From JAFAXD01 sp051985675 (GTDB taxonomy: Bacteria; Pseudomonadota; Alphaproteobacteria; Rhizobiales; Xanthobacteraceae): DNA of 64,000 nt. The translations under genes were made by a program, and so were the position numbers. Below, piece by piece: positions 18,875 to 27,056 of the stretch. How positions within the stretch are numbered: the first letter of the stretch is position 1; every line of letters begins with the position of its first letter. The notes beneath the pieces are model-generated. The model had not been told where the DNA came from, did not search any database, and saw nothing but the letters and a program-made list of their open reading frames with translations. The stretch covers positions 11,302-75,301 of the forward strand of contig JBPYFJ010000023.1 of NCBI GenBank assembly GCA_051985675.1. The letters run 5' to 3'.

Positions 18875-19903
18875 GTGACGGCGGGCTTCAAACGCAAAGA
18901 CGGACTCGTGGGCGACGCCGCCTGGCGGCGGTTCGTGCTGACGTTCCTCGGCGTCCTGGCCGGCGGTCTCGCCGTGCTTTATGCGTTCATCATCGTAATC
19001 GACCCGTACGACACCGGGCGCTTTCCGACCTTCATGCCAGTCGGCGTGTCGGACGAAAATCAGCAAACCGCCAGCGCCAGCAACGGACGCAATCCGATCT
19101 TCAACGCGGCCGTGTTCGGCAATTCACACGGCATGCTGCTCAGCCCGGCGCGGCTCTCCAAACTCACGGGCCTGTCGTTTGTGCAGATGACGTCGCCCGG
19201 CTCAGGCCCGCGCGAGCAGATGATCCTGATGCGCTGGTTCATGCGTCACCACGACCGAATCAAGGCGTTCGTGATCACGGCCGATCAGACCTGGTGCACG
19301 CACGATCCCACGATCCCGATGCTCTATCAGTTCCCGCCCTGGCTCTACGCCGAGAGCAACCTCGAATATCTGGCGCATATGCTCAACACCCGATCGCTCA
19401 ATACCGCCTATCGGCGGGTGCTGATCGCGCTCGGCTACGTCAAGCCGACCAACCCGGACGGATACTGGGACTACGAGCTTGGGCGGACGTGGAGCTTCCG
19501 GCCCGAGCGTCCGGCGGGCGGAACGTTGGCGCCGATCCTCTCAAACGACATCAACCGCTCGTTTCCGGCGCTCGACGCGCTCGATGCGATCCTTGCCGAG
19601 CTTACGCCGGATACGCCGGTGATCGTCGTCATGCCGCCACAGTTTTACACGCTCCTCCCGCCGTCCGGTTCCCAGGAGGCCGCCGAGTTTGCCGCCTGCA
19701 AAACCGAGATCGCGGCGCACGTGCGCTCGCGCGAGCGCAGCGGTTTCTTCGACTACCTCAACGACACGCCCGCCGCGCGCAATCCGGAGAACTTCATGGA
19801 TCCCGAGCACTATCGCGCCAATATTGCGCGCGAGATCGAAGCCGATATCGCCGGCGTGATCGCGGGCGAGAGCCCACGACCCGCGCGCGCGCTAGCGCAC
19901 TAG
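18875..19903 (+). CDS. Membrane-anchored SGNH hydrolase-like protein, probable MBOAT partner
   Basis: This 342-residue protein has one N-terminal transmembrane segment (FVLTFLGVLAGGLAVLYAFI, about residues 22-41), then a periplasmic domain. The domain carries AVFGNSHGMLL, a GDSL-like GNSHG block with the likely nucleophile serine, and near its end FMDPEHYRAN, a DxxH pair like the catalytic Asp-His of AlgJ/AlgX. PVIVVMPPQF fits the second block. The start is a GTG at 18875 with GAGGCAG upstream. Position right after the MBOAT gene suggests that it transfers the acyl group to the final acceptor. The fold is inferred from motifs. I cannot name a family with certainty. Confidence 0.7.
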   Translation: MTAGFKRKDGLVGDAAWRRFVLTFLGVLAGGLAVLYAFIIVIDPYDTGRFPTFMPVGVSDENQQTASASNGRNPIFNAAVFGNSHGMLLSPARLSKLTGLSFVQMTSPGSGPREQMILMRWFMRHHDRIKAFVITADQTWCTHDPTIPMLYQFPPWLYAESNLEYLAHMLNTRSLNTAYRRVLIALGYVKPTNPDGYWDYELGRTWSFRPERPAGGTLAPILSNDINRSFPALDALDAILAELTPDTPVIVVMPPQFYTLLPPSGSQEAAEFAACKTEIAAHVRSRERSGFFDYLNDTPAARNPENFMDPEHYRANIAREIEADIAGVIAGESPRPARALAH

Positions 19904-19936
19904 TCGTCACCTCTAGAGCAGATCGTTTTGCCCGCG

Positions 19937-21661
19937 ATGTACATCCTCGGCATTCACAATGGAAATCACGACGCGTCGGCCTGCCTGTTTCGCGACTATG
20001 AGCTGGTGGCCGCGGTTTCGCTCGAGCGCCTGACCCGCAAGAAAAACGATGGCGTGACCACGGAACTGGAAATCCCCGCGGCCGCGATCGACGAATGCCT
20101 GTCGGTCGCGGGCATCACGCGCGCCGACGTCGAGATGGTGTGCGCCTCCCGCGCGCATTGGGACCTGCAGTCCTATCGGCTGCGCGGGCGGTGGTGGATC
20201 AAGCAGCAATACTATGGGCTCGTCGGCGCACGCCGGAACCCGCTGATGAGCGACCTGATGCGCAAGCAGCGCGTCTACGATGCGGCCGCCATTTTCGACA
20301 CGGACGCGTTCAAGCGCCGTCATGGCTTCGCGAACGCCGAGGTCTATTTCTACAACCATCATGCCGCGCACGGGCTGCCGGCGTATTTCTTCTCCGAATT
20401 CAGCGACGCCTTGATCTACACGGCCGACGGCATCGGCGACAACGTCTCCTACAGCGTCACCTCGGCGCGCGCCGGCGCGCTCGAGCTCCTTGCGGGCGAC
20501 GACAAGGCGCTGCATCGGCCGTTCCGGATCAACAGCGTCGGACTGCTCTACTGCTACTTCACCGATGCGCTCGGATTCATCTGGAACCGGCACGAGGGTA
20601 AGGTGACCGGGCTTGCGGGTTTTGGAAAGCCGATCGCGGCCGATGAGATCATGCGGCACTTCTCGGTCGACGCCGGCGGAGAAATCGCTTCAGACTTTCC
20701 GGACTACCCGGCCATGCACCGGTTTGCGCGCGAGATCTGCACGCGCCTTTCGCGCGAAGATGCGGCCGCTTCGGTGCAGGAAGCGACCGAGCGCATCGTC
20801 TGCGACGCGGTCGCGAAATATTTGGCGCGCACCGGCCACGACGCGGCCGCCCTCTCGGGCGGAATCTTTGCCAACGTCCGGCTCAATCGCGCCATCCTGG
20901 AGACGACGCCAGCGCGGCGCGTTTTCATCTTTCCGGCGATGGGCGACGAAGGTCTGCCGGTAGGCGGCTGTCTGCTCTACCTGCACGCACGCGACGGCGC
21001 CGACGCCTGGCATCGGCGCCGCTATCCGTTGCGCCGGCTCTATCTCGGCCTCGACCATGGGGCGCAATTCGACACGGCGGCCAAGGCATTCGCGCGCATC
21101 GGCGCCGACACCGAGCACCCGGTCGAGAAGGCGGTCGACCTGTTGGCGCGCGGAGCGGTGGTCGCGATTTACACCGATCGCATGGAGTTCGGCCCGCGCG
21201 CGCTCGGCGCCCGCTCGATCCTCGCGTCTCCGGTCCAGCGCGAGGTCAACGATACGATCAACAAGCGCCTGGAGCGCTCGGAATTCATGCCGTTCGCCCC
21301 GGTCGTGCTTGAGCAGGAAGCTGCAAGCGTGTTCGACATCAATCCGGGCAACGCGCATGCGGCCCGCTTCATGACCATCACCTGCGCGGTGCGGGAAGAC
21401 TGGCAGAACAAGATCCCCGCCGTCGTCCACGTCGACGGCTCGGCGCGTCCACAGACCATCCGCCGCGAGGATAATCCGCTCTATTACGACGTTCTCGCGC
21501 AATTCCACGCCAAGACCGGCCTGCCGGTCCTGGTCAACACCAGCTTCAACGTGCACGAAGAGCCGATCGTTGACACGCCGGCGCAGGCGCTCAAATCGCT
21601 GGCAGAGGGCCGCATCGATCATATTCTGACCGAGCGCGCGCTCTATTCGCCCAAGCGGTAG
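19937..21661 (+). CDS. NodU/CmcH-family O-carbamoyltransferase
   Basis: This 574-residue protein matches the NodU/CmcH/TobZ family, which carries a carbamoyl group from carbamoyl phosphate to a hydroxyl of a sugar or antibiotic via carbamoyl-adenylate. The N-terminal Kae1/YrdC-like part has LGIHNGNHDASACLF, YNHHAAHGLPAYFF with metal-binding histidines, TADGIGDNVSYS and LSGGIFANVRLN. The C-terminal part has GPRALGARSIL and LVNTSFNVHEEPIV. An upstream TTG at 19928 is in frame, but the ATG at 19937 matches the family N-terminus. It closes the MBOAT-SGNH-carbamoyltransferase cassette, 33 bases after the SGNH gene. The natural acceptor is unknown. Confidence 0.9.
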   Translation: MYILGIHNGNHDASACLFRDYELVAAVSLERLTRKKNDGVTTELEIPAAAIDECLSVAGITRADVEMVCASRAHWDLQSYRLRGRWWIKQQYYGLVGARRNPLMSDLMRKQRVYDAAAIFDTDAFKRRHGFANAEVYFYNHHAAHGLPAYFFSEFSDALIYTADGIGDNVSYSVTSARAGALELLAGDDKALHRPFRINSVGLLYCYFTDALGFIWNRHEGKVTGLAGFGKPIAADEIMRHFSVDAGGEIASDFPDYPAMHRFAREICTRLSREDAAASVQEATERIVCDAVAKYLARTGHDAAALSGGIFANVRLNRAILETTPARRVFIFPAMGDEGLPVGGCLLYLHARDGADAWHRRRYPLRRLYLGLDHGAQFDTAAKAFARIGADTEHPVEKAVDLLARGAVVAIYTDRMEFGPRALGARSILASPVQREVNDTINKRLERSEFMPFAPVVLEQEAASVFDINPGNAHAARFMTITCAVREDWQNKIPAVVHVDGSARPQTIRREDNPLYYDVLAQFHAKTGLPVLVNTSFNVHEEPIVDTPAQALKSLAEGRIDHILTERALYSPKR

Positions 21662-21673
21662 CTCCGACAACAA

Positions 21674-22519
21674 CTAGGTGGCTTGGCCCGCCGCATTGCG
21701 CGCCCGCCAGCGCCGAAACGTCCGCCGGCCTGCCCAAATCACCAGTGCGATCAGCGGGAGCCACGGGATTGCCACCGCGAGAAACGAGATCAAGCTGCCG
21801 ACCGACGCCACAAGGGTTCGGCCGAAGCCATCGAGGGCGTTGGTGATCGGCGAAAAATCCACGCCGCCCACCAGGGCGGGCCGCCCCATGTAGTTGACGT
21901 CGACGCGCACCGTATCAGTGATCGTGCGCAAATAGTCGCGTTGCGCGGTCGCCGCTTCGATCTCGCCTTGTGCCTGCGACAGTTCCTTTTCGATCGAGAC
22001 GAGTTCCGCCGGGGTCTTGGGCGCCGGGTCCGCCAGCATCGCGGCCAGCCGATCGCGCAGCGCCGTTTTCGCAGCCAGCCGCTTCTCGACGTCGAGCAGC
22101 GGGATGGTCTTGTCCTCGGCGGACTCGGCGTGGGTGACGACCTCCGCCGGCGCAGCGGTAATGATTGCTGCAAATGCGGCGAATGCGTCGGGCGCAATGC
22201 GGACCGAAATCCGCGCGTTGACGCGCCCTTGGATGGACCGGTCCACCTGGGTGTTCAACACGGTGCAGCCGAGCTTGATGCACTCGGCCAGATCTCGGCG
22301 CTGCACGGTCTCTACGTCTTGGCTCGGTAACCGCAGCGCAAATGTGTGGGTGATGGCGAGCCGCTGTCCGGCGGCGTTGGCGGCCTGTGCGGCGGGTGCC
22401 GCCGGTGCGAAGGCCGCCGTTCGGAGCGCCAATTCCGGAGCAAAGTTGTCCGGCGGCTGTTCGCACCCGCCGAGCGCGATCGTCGCGAGGGCGATCGTGC
22501 GTGCCAGCCATCTTGCCAT
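21674..22519 (-). CDS. DUF4349 lipoprotein
   Basis: This protein of about 281 residues starts with a lipoprotein signal: ARWLARTIALATIALGGCEQ, with the lipobox LGGC. A DUF4349 domain follows, with the coiled-coil-like stretch ELVSIEKELSQAQGEIEAAT and then TVRVDVNYMGRP. A single transmembrane helix (SLISFLAVAIPWLPLIALVIW) and a short basic tail complete it. The family function is unknown; members sit in the membrane with a periplasmic domain. In-frame starts at 22567 and 22531 exist, but 22519 begins directly at the signal. It is convergent with the carbamoyltransferase gene, 12 bases apart. Confidence 0.8.
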   Translation of the reverse strand: MARWLARTIALATIALGGCEQPPDNFAPELALRTAAFAPAAPAAQAANAAGQRLAITHTFALRLPSQDVETVQRRDLAECIKLGCTVLNTQVDRSIQGRVNARISVRIAPDAFAAFAAIITAAPAEVVTHAESAEDKTIPLLDVEKRLAAKTALRDRLAAMLADPAPKTPAELVSIEKELSQAQGEIEAATAQRDYLRTITDTVRVDVNYMGRPALVGGVDFSPITNALDGFGRTLVASVGSLISFLAVAIPWLPLIALVIWAGRRTFRRWRARNAAGQAT

Positions 22520-22610
22520 CGGATCACCCATTTTCGTGATTTGGTCCGTGCAGCGCCGCGCGACCATAGGCAGCGCAACGGTGCAACTCTGAGGCGCGCG
22601 GATGGCTTTC

Positions 22611-22638
22611 TTGACATCTCTCCCGTGGCCATTAGGGT
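22611..22638 (+). promoter_or_regulatory. Probable sigma-70 promoter of rpmG
   Basis: TTGACA at 22611-22616 is a perfect -35 element. TAGGGT at 22633-22638, after a 16-base spacer, is a possible -10 element. rpmG starts at 22674, giving a leader of about 30 bases. Confidence 0.5.
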
Positions 22639-22673
22639 CGCGCCAAAATTCGACCGCAAAGGACTAATCCGCC

Positions 22674-22841
22674 ATGGCCAAGGCCGCATCGATCAAGATC
22701 AAAATGGTGTCGAGCGCGGACACCGGGTATTACTACGTCGCCAAGAAGAACTCGCGCACCAAGACCGACAAGCTGGTCAAGAAGAAATACGACCCGATTG
22801 CCAAGCGGCACGTCGAGTTTCGCGAAGGCAAGATCAAGTAA
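22674..22841 (+). CDS. rpmG: 50S ribosomal protein L33
   Basis: This is a 55-residue ribosomal protein of the large subunit. It begins MAKAASIKIKMVSSADTG and ends with RHVEFREGKIK. GYYYVAKKNSRTKTDKLVKK is typical of the proteobacterial L33 form that lacks the zinc-binding cysteines. The gene lies alone with its own TTGACA promoter, and a strong GC hairpin follows 15 bases after the stop. In related genomes it often follows the rnr-Nudix genes directly. Confidence 0.95.
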   Translation: MAKAASIKIKMVSSADTGYYYVAKKNSRTKTDKLVKKKYDPIAKRHVEFREGKIK

Positions 22842-22855
22842 TTCACCGCGCCCAA

Positions 22856-22878
22856 CACGGCGCGCAACGCGCGCCGTG
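22856..22878 (+). terminator. GC-rich hairpin after rpmG
   Basis: CACGGCGCGC at 22856-22865 and GCGCGCCGTG at 22869-22878 form a perfect 10-base stem with a 3-base loop, 15 bases after the rpmG stop. No T-run follows, so it is an imperfect intrinsic terminator or a 3'-end stabiliser. Confidence 0.55.
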
Positions 22879-23524
22879 CGACGGCTAGCGGCCGAAGCGC
22901 CCTCCTCACCCGCCCCGAGTTCGAACACCTCGGCCATCGGCCGAGCCCCTGGGCGTGGGGTTTGAGCATGCAGCAACGCCCGCGGCCGGCGTCCGCGAAT
23001 TCACACCGGTTGGATGAGGATTCGGGGCTTTTGGATGAGGATTTGGGCGGCATTTGCTCATCCAGGATAGCCATTGGTAGTCAAAGGCTTTCGCCCGGCT
23101 TCTCATGCTGGATGAGGAGATTTCCCGCTGCCACGGGGAGGTGCGACACAAAGGCTGTTGATATGTGTCGGGCGCGGGCGCGTGGCCCTGCCGCAAGGTG
23201 GCCGGCTGGGGATGGTGTATGAAGAGGCCACTCCCACCACCCCCAAGCCGGCCGAACCCCACGGGACCCAGGAGATGCGGCGGACCTGAGCATTCCGTAG
23301 GGTAACCAGTAACTTATGCGTGCGCCCGGATCAGCCGCGAAGCCATTTCGCTGACCATTCGCCAACGGCGCTCGCGCCTGTCGAGCCTATCGCAAGGTGC
23401 CCGAAAATCAACGTGACAAAGACCGACAGTCGCTGCCGCGCTCGGCGAATCTCCTGCCGCGCGACCAAAGCTCAGGATCGAAATGCGGCGCTCCCGTGGC
23501 ACAGCGCTCGGCGTGCGGGCGCGC
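22879..23524. repeat. Long intergenic region with TGGATGAGG repeats
   Basis: About 650 bases between rpmG and the end of divK hold no convincing gene. TGGATGAGGA occurs at 23011-23020, 23032-23041 and 23109-23118, and its reverse as CTCATCCA at 23057-23064. The first two copies lie in longer TTGGATGAGGATT(C/T)GGG units. In many relatives pleD lies downstream of divK; here nothing like it is seen. Small frames across this region show no family features. Confidence 0.45.
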
Positions 23525-23893
23525 TCACGCGCCGAGGAACTGGCGAACGGTCTCGATGAACTTTGCGACCGAGATTGGCTTTGACAGGTAGGCCTCGCAC
23601 CCCCCCTCGCGAATGCGTTCCTCATCACCCTTCATGGCAAACGCCGTCACCGCGACTACCGGGATCGATTTCAGCATGGGATCGGCCTTGAGCCACTTGG
23701 TGACGTCGAGGCCAGAGACCTCGGGCAGCTGGATGTCCATGAGAATCAGGTCGGGCCGATGGCGGCGCGCGAGATCGAGCGCTTCGCTGCCGTTGCGGGT
23801 GCCAACGGTGTCGTAGCCGTGCGCTTCCAACAGGTCGTGGAAGAGCTTCATGTTGAGCTCGTTGTCCTCCACGATCAGCACGGTCTTGGCCAT
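23525..23893 (-). CDS. divK: Single-domain response regulator DivK
   Basis: DivK is a receiver-only response regulator in the alphaproteobacterial cell-cycle phosphorelay (PleC/DivJ/DivL-CckA-CtrA). The 122-residue sequence matches Caulobacter DivK over its length: VLIVEDNELN, phosphoacceptor Asp53 in LILMDIQLPEVSG, the conserved T in AVTAFAMKGDEERI, and the Lys in YLSKPIS. There is no output domain. The ATG at 23893 gives the canonical MAKTVLIVED start; another ATG lies three codons upstream. It is divergent from the DUF3572 gene, as in many Rhizobiales. pleD, its usual downstream neighbour, is absent here. Confidence 0.95.
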   Translation of the reverse strand: MAKTVLIVEDNELNMKLFHDLLEAHGYDTVGTRNGSEALDLARRHRPDLILMDIQLPEVSGLDVTKWLKADPMLKSIPVVAVTAFAMKGDEERIREGGCEAYLSKPISVAKFIETVRQFLGA

Positions 23894-23958
23894 ATCGGTC
23901 ACCGGTCTACAGCGGGCCTAAGCTAGAAGAGATTCCTTGCGGAAAGGCAAACCCAGCC

Positions 23959-24237
23959 ATGCCCAGACGGCCCAAGCCGACCCGTTCCGGGGCTGAGGAG
24001 CTGGCCGTTGCCGCGCTCGCCTTCATCGCCCAGGAGCCCGATCGGCTGCGGCGATTTCTCGACCTGTCCGGGCTTGACCCTGCCAACCTGCGCCAGGCGG
24101 CGGCCGGGCCGGGCTTTCTGACGGGCGTTCTTGACTATGTCAGCGGCGACGAGGGGCTGCTGGTCGCCTTCGCGGCCGCCGCCGGGATCGATCCGACGGC
24201 GATTGAAACGGCCCGTCAGCTCCTGTCGGAAGGCTAG
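23959..24237 (+). CDS. DUF3572 family protein
   Basis: This 92-residue cytoplasmic protein has the DUF3572 pattern: AEELAVAALAFIAQEPDRLRRFL, then SGLDPANLRQAA, then VLDYVSGDEGLLVAFAAAAG. The family is restricted to Alphaproteobacteria and its function is unknown. It is usually next to divK and dinB, as here. The start follows the divergent divK start by 65 bases. Confidence 0.9.
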   Translation: MPRRPKPTRSGAEELAVAALAFIAQEPDRLRRFLDLSGLDPANLRQAAAGPGFLTGVLDYVSGDEGLLVAFAAAAGIDPTAIETARQLLSEG

Positions 24238-24308
24238 CGCCTCGCCGCACGCACGGCTTGATCGAACCTAGGTAGCGCGCCAGCATCCGCAGGCTGGAAT
24301 CGCTTCCC

Positions 24309-25592
24309 ATGCCCGGCTTCTGTCGCGACTGCCTTGCCGACAGTCCGCACAGCGCGCTGCGCTGCCGCGGGTGCGGCTCGCCGCGGCTCGTTCATCATCC
24401 GCAGCTCGCCAAGCTCGCCATCGCCCACGTGGATTGCGACGCGTTCTACGCAACGATCGAGAAGCGCGACAATCCGGGCCTGCGCGACCGCGCCGTCATT
24501 GTAGGCGGCGGCAAGCGCGGGGTCGTGGCAACCGCCTGCTATGTGGCGCGCACCTTCGGGGTCAAGTCGGCGATGCCGATGTTTCAGGCGCGCCGGCTTT
24601 GTCCGGACGCGGTGGTCGTGCCGCCCAACATGGCGAAATACGCGGCGGTCGGACGTGAGGTGCGCGCGCTCATGGTCAGGCTCACCCCGTTGGTCGAGCC
24701 GCTGTCGATCGATGAAGCATTTCTCGATCTGTCGGGGACCGAGCGGTTGCACGGCATGATCCCGGCAAAATCGCTCGCCCGCTTCGCCAGCGAGGTTGAA
24801 AGCCAGCTCGGCATCACCGTCTCGATCGGGCTCTCAGCCAACAAATTCCTCGCCAAGGTCGCGTCCGACCTCGACAAGCCGCGCGGCTTCTCCGTGCTCG
24901 GCCACGAGGAGGCGGCCGCCTTCCTGGCGCCGAAGCCCGTCACGTTCATCTGGGGTGTCGGCAAAGTGTTCGGCGAGACGCTCGCGCGTGACGGCTACCG
25001 CACCATCGCGGACCTGCAGCGCGCTGATGAGACCGATCTGATGCGGCGCTACGGGGTTGAAGGCCAGCGTGTGGCACGGCTCGCGCGCGGTGTCGATCAG
25101 CGATTTGTCAGCGCCGATCGCGAAACCAAGAGCGTGTCGGCCGAGACCACATTCGCGCGGGATTTGTCAGACCTGCGTGCGCTCGAGCGCCTGCTCTGGG
25201 ACCTGAGCGAGCGGGTTTCAGCGCGGCTCAAGGCCAAGTCGATCGCCGGTACCACGGTCACGCTCAAGCTCAAGACTGCCGACTTCCGCCTGCGCACCCG
25301 CGCCCGCTCGCTGGCGGCGCCGACGCGGCTCGCGGCGACGATCTTCGATTGCGGGCGCGAACTCCTGGTTCGCGAGGCCGACGGCACCAAATTCCGCTTG
25401 ATCGGCATTGGCGTATCGGGGCTTGGCGACGCGGAGGGCGCCGACCCGGCCGACCTCGTCAACCAGCGCGCCCAGCGCAGTGCCGCCACCGAGCATGCCG
25501 TCGACCGGCTACGCGGCCGGTTCGGCGATGACGCCGTGATCCGCGGGCTTGTGTTCGAAGAGGACGACGAGGGGCCGACGACCGAGGAATGA
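24309..25592 (+). CDS. dinB: DNA polymerase IV with N-terminal zinc ribbon
   Basis: DinB is a Y-family translesion polymerase. The 427-residue protein has an N-terminal extension with two CxxC pairs (FCRDCL at residues 4-9 and RCRGCG at 18-23), likely a zinc ribbon seen in rhizobial DinB. The catalytic acidic residues lie in HVDCDAFYATIE and SIDEAFLDLSG. The thumb and little-finger regions follow (GLSANKFLAKVASDLDKP; WGVGKVFGETL). The C-terminus is acidic. No classic QLxLF clamp motif is obvious. It follows DUF3572 by 71 bases and converges on the eipB homologue. Confidence 0.95.
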   Translation: MPGFCRDCLADSPHSALRCRGCGSPRLVHHPQLAKLAIAHVDCDAFYATIEKRDNPGLRDRAVIVGGGKRGVVATACYVARTFGVKSAMPMFQARRLCPDAVVVPPNMAKYAAVGREVRALMVRLTPLVEPLSIDEAFLDLSGTERLHGMIPAKSLARFASEVESQLGITVSIGLSANKFLAKVASDLDKPRGFSVLGHEEAAAFLAPKPVTFIWGVGKVFGETLARDGYRTIADLQRADETDLMRRYGVEGQRVARLARGVDQRFVSADRETKSVSAETTFARDLSDLRALERLLWDLSERVSARLKAKSIAGTTVTLKLKTADFRLRTRARSLAAPTRLAATIFDCGRELLVREADGTKFRLIGIGVSGLGDAEGADPADLVNQRAQRSAATEHAVDRLRGRFGDDAVIRGLVFEEDDEGPTTEE

Positions 25593-25595
25593 CCG

Positions 25596-26447
25596 CTACT
25601 GACAGGCCTTCGCGTCCTTCAGCTCGAGCTGGCTCATTTCGCCGCCGACAACGAAATCGCCGTAGTCGAGGCTGAGCGAGCGGGAAATGCCGTTTTCGTA
25701 CATCTCGAAGCCGATCGAATACACCGGCGTGCGCTCGCCGCTCTCCTTCGAACGGTCGAAATAGCTGATCCGCACCGGCCAGCGGCCAATGCCCGCAAGC
25801 GCCGGATACGCGGCCGACGCGTCGGTGGGCTTTTTCTCGTCGGGCGGAATCGGGTGGCCAATGACGGTGAGCGTATCGAAAACCTTTTCGCCGTTTTCGG
25901 AACCGTCAAACACCGGAAACTCGAGAATGGTGGTGCCGGCACGCGCGGCCTCGATGATCCGGCGCATGTGCTCGGCCGGGAACACCGTGTCGGAGCCGAG
26001 CTTGAACGACTTGGCGTCGGGTTTCGCAAGCTGCACCGTCACGCCGCCGGGATCGCGGTCCGCATGTCCGTCGGCCGTCTCGACCGGCTTCTGGTTGAGA
26101 TAGTTGGTCGAGTTGAACCGGAAGGCCTTGGCCTCACCCTCTTCCCAGGTGCTGGCGCGCAGATCGCTCAACGCGGTTTTGCCTTCACCGGAATCGAGCT
26201 CGGACACCTGACGGAACTGCAGCACGTAGCCTTCGCACGGACTGCCGGAGAAATCGTACAGGATGCGCCCGCGCACCGCCTCGACCTGACGCTTGCCCGG
26301 CGCGCGCAATAGCTTGAGGTCGTACACCGCCCGGTGCGGAGCGAGCGCAATCGTGCCCGCCTGCGCTGACGGCATGGCCGACATGAACGGAAGTGCGAGC
26401 GCAGACACCGCTGCGGCATACATGCAATAACCGTGAACGCGCGTCAT
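25596..26447 (-). CDS. EipB-like periplasmic envelope protein (DUF1849)
   Basis: This 283-residue protein has a signal peptide (YAAAVSALALPFMSAMPSAQA, residues 10-30) and the DUF1849/EipB domain beginning with HRAVYDLKL. Brucella EipB is a beta-spiral periplasmic protein needed for envelope integrity and holds a disulfide between an internal and a near-C-terminal cysteine. Matching cysteines are Cys71 (GSPCEGY) and Cys282 (DAKACQ). The start at 26447 has a perfect AGGAGGT upstream, so the longer frame to 26786 is rejected. It is convergent with dinB, three bases apart. Confidence 0.9.
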   Translation of the reverse strand: MTRVHGYCMYAAAVSALALPFMSAMPSAQAGTIALAPHRAVYDLKLLRAPGKRQVEAVRGRILYDFSGSPCEGYVLQFRQVSELDSGEGKTALSDLRASTWEEGEAKAFRFNSTNYLNQKPVETADGHADRDPGGVTVQLAKPDAKSFKLGSDTVFPAEHMRRIIEAARAGTTILEFPVFDGSENGEKVFDTLTVIGHPIPPDEKKPTDASAAYPALAGIGRWPVRISYFDRSKESGERTPVYSIGFEMYENGISRSLSLDYGDFVVGGEMSQLELKDAKACQ

Positions 26448-26588
26448 CAAACCTCCTCGATCGCGAACAAATAGATAAAGCCGGTGACGCTCAGCCGCAA
26501 CCACATGCGCTTGCGCGGATGAGCCCGATTGGGAACACTGCGGACTGCTCATGGATGTCCAGGGCAATGCTCTGGTTCGGAGAATCCT

Positions 26589-27056
26589 ATGGCCGGAACG
26601 GTTGAGAAGAAATTGACGGAACTCGGACTGACGTTGCCTGCATTGGCAGCACCCATTGCCAATTACGTGGGCTCGGTTCGAACCGGAAACCTCCTTTTTG
26701 TCTCCGGCCAGTTGTGCCTCGGCGCCGACGGCAAACTGGTCGCCAAGGGCAAGCTCGGTTCCGAGGTATCTGTTGAGGATGGCCAAAAGGCGGCACGGGC
26801 CTGCGCGATCAACCTATTGGCGCAGCTCAAGGCCGCGCTCGGCGATCTCGACCAGGTCGCACGCGTCGTGCGTCTGGGTGGCTTCATCAGCTCGAGCCCG
26901 GCGTTTCTCGACGGCCCGAAGGTCATGAACGGCGCGTCGGACCTGATGGTGGCGGTATTCGGCGATAGGGGCCGGCATGCGCGCACGACTATTGGGGTTG
27001 CAGTCCTCCCGCTCGATGCGGCTGTCGAAGTCGAGGGTCAGTTCCAGGTGTCATGA
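26589..27056 (+). CDS. RidA family protein
   Basis: This 155-residue protein of the RidA/YjgF/UK114 superfamily shows a core with NLLFVSGQLCL, GQKAARACAINLLAQLKAALGDLDQV, and a C-terminal segment HARTTIGVAVLPLDAAVEVEGQ. RidA enzymes hydrolyse reactive enamine/imine intermediates. This copy belongs to the longer branch that lacks the terminal arginine context of E. coli RidA, so activity is uncertain. The ATG at 26589 fits the family. It overlaps the next gene by 4 bases (ATGA), so the two are translationally coupled. Confidence 0.88.
   Translation: MAGTVEKKLTELGLTLPALAAPIANYVGSVRTGNLLFVSGQLCLGADGKLVAKGKLGSEVSVEDGQKAARACAINLLAQLKAALGDLDQVARVVRLGGFISSSPAFLDGPKVMNGASDLMVAVFGDRGRHARTTIGVAVLPLDAAVEVEGQFQVS

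Noticed and set aside
17402..19066. Reverse frame of 554 codons
   Set aside because: It is antisense to the MBOAT gene, is rich in Glu/Arg/Gln and shows no recognisable domain.
22962..23222. Forward frame of 86 codons in the gene-poor region
   Set aside because: No protein-like features; the DED repeats in it come from the TGGATGAGG DNA repeats.
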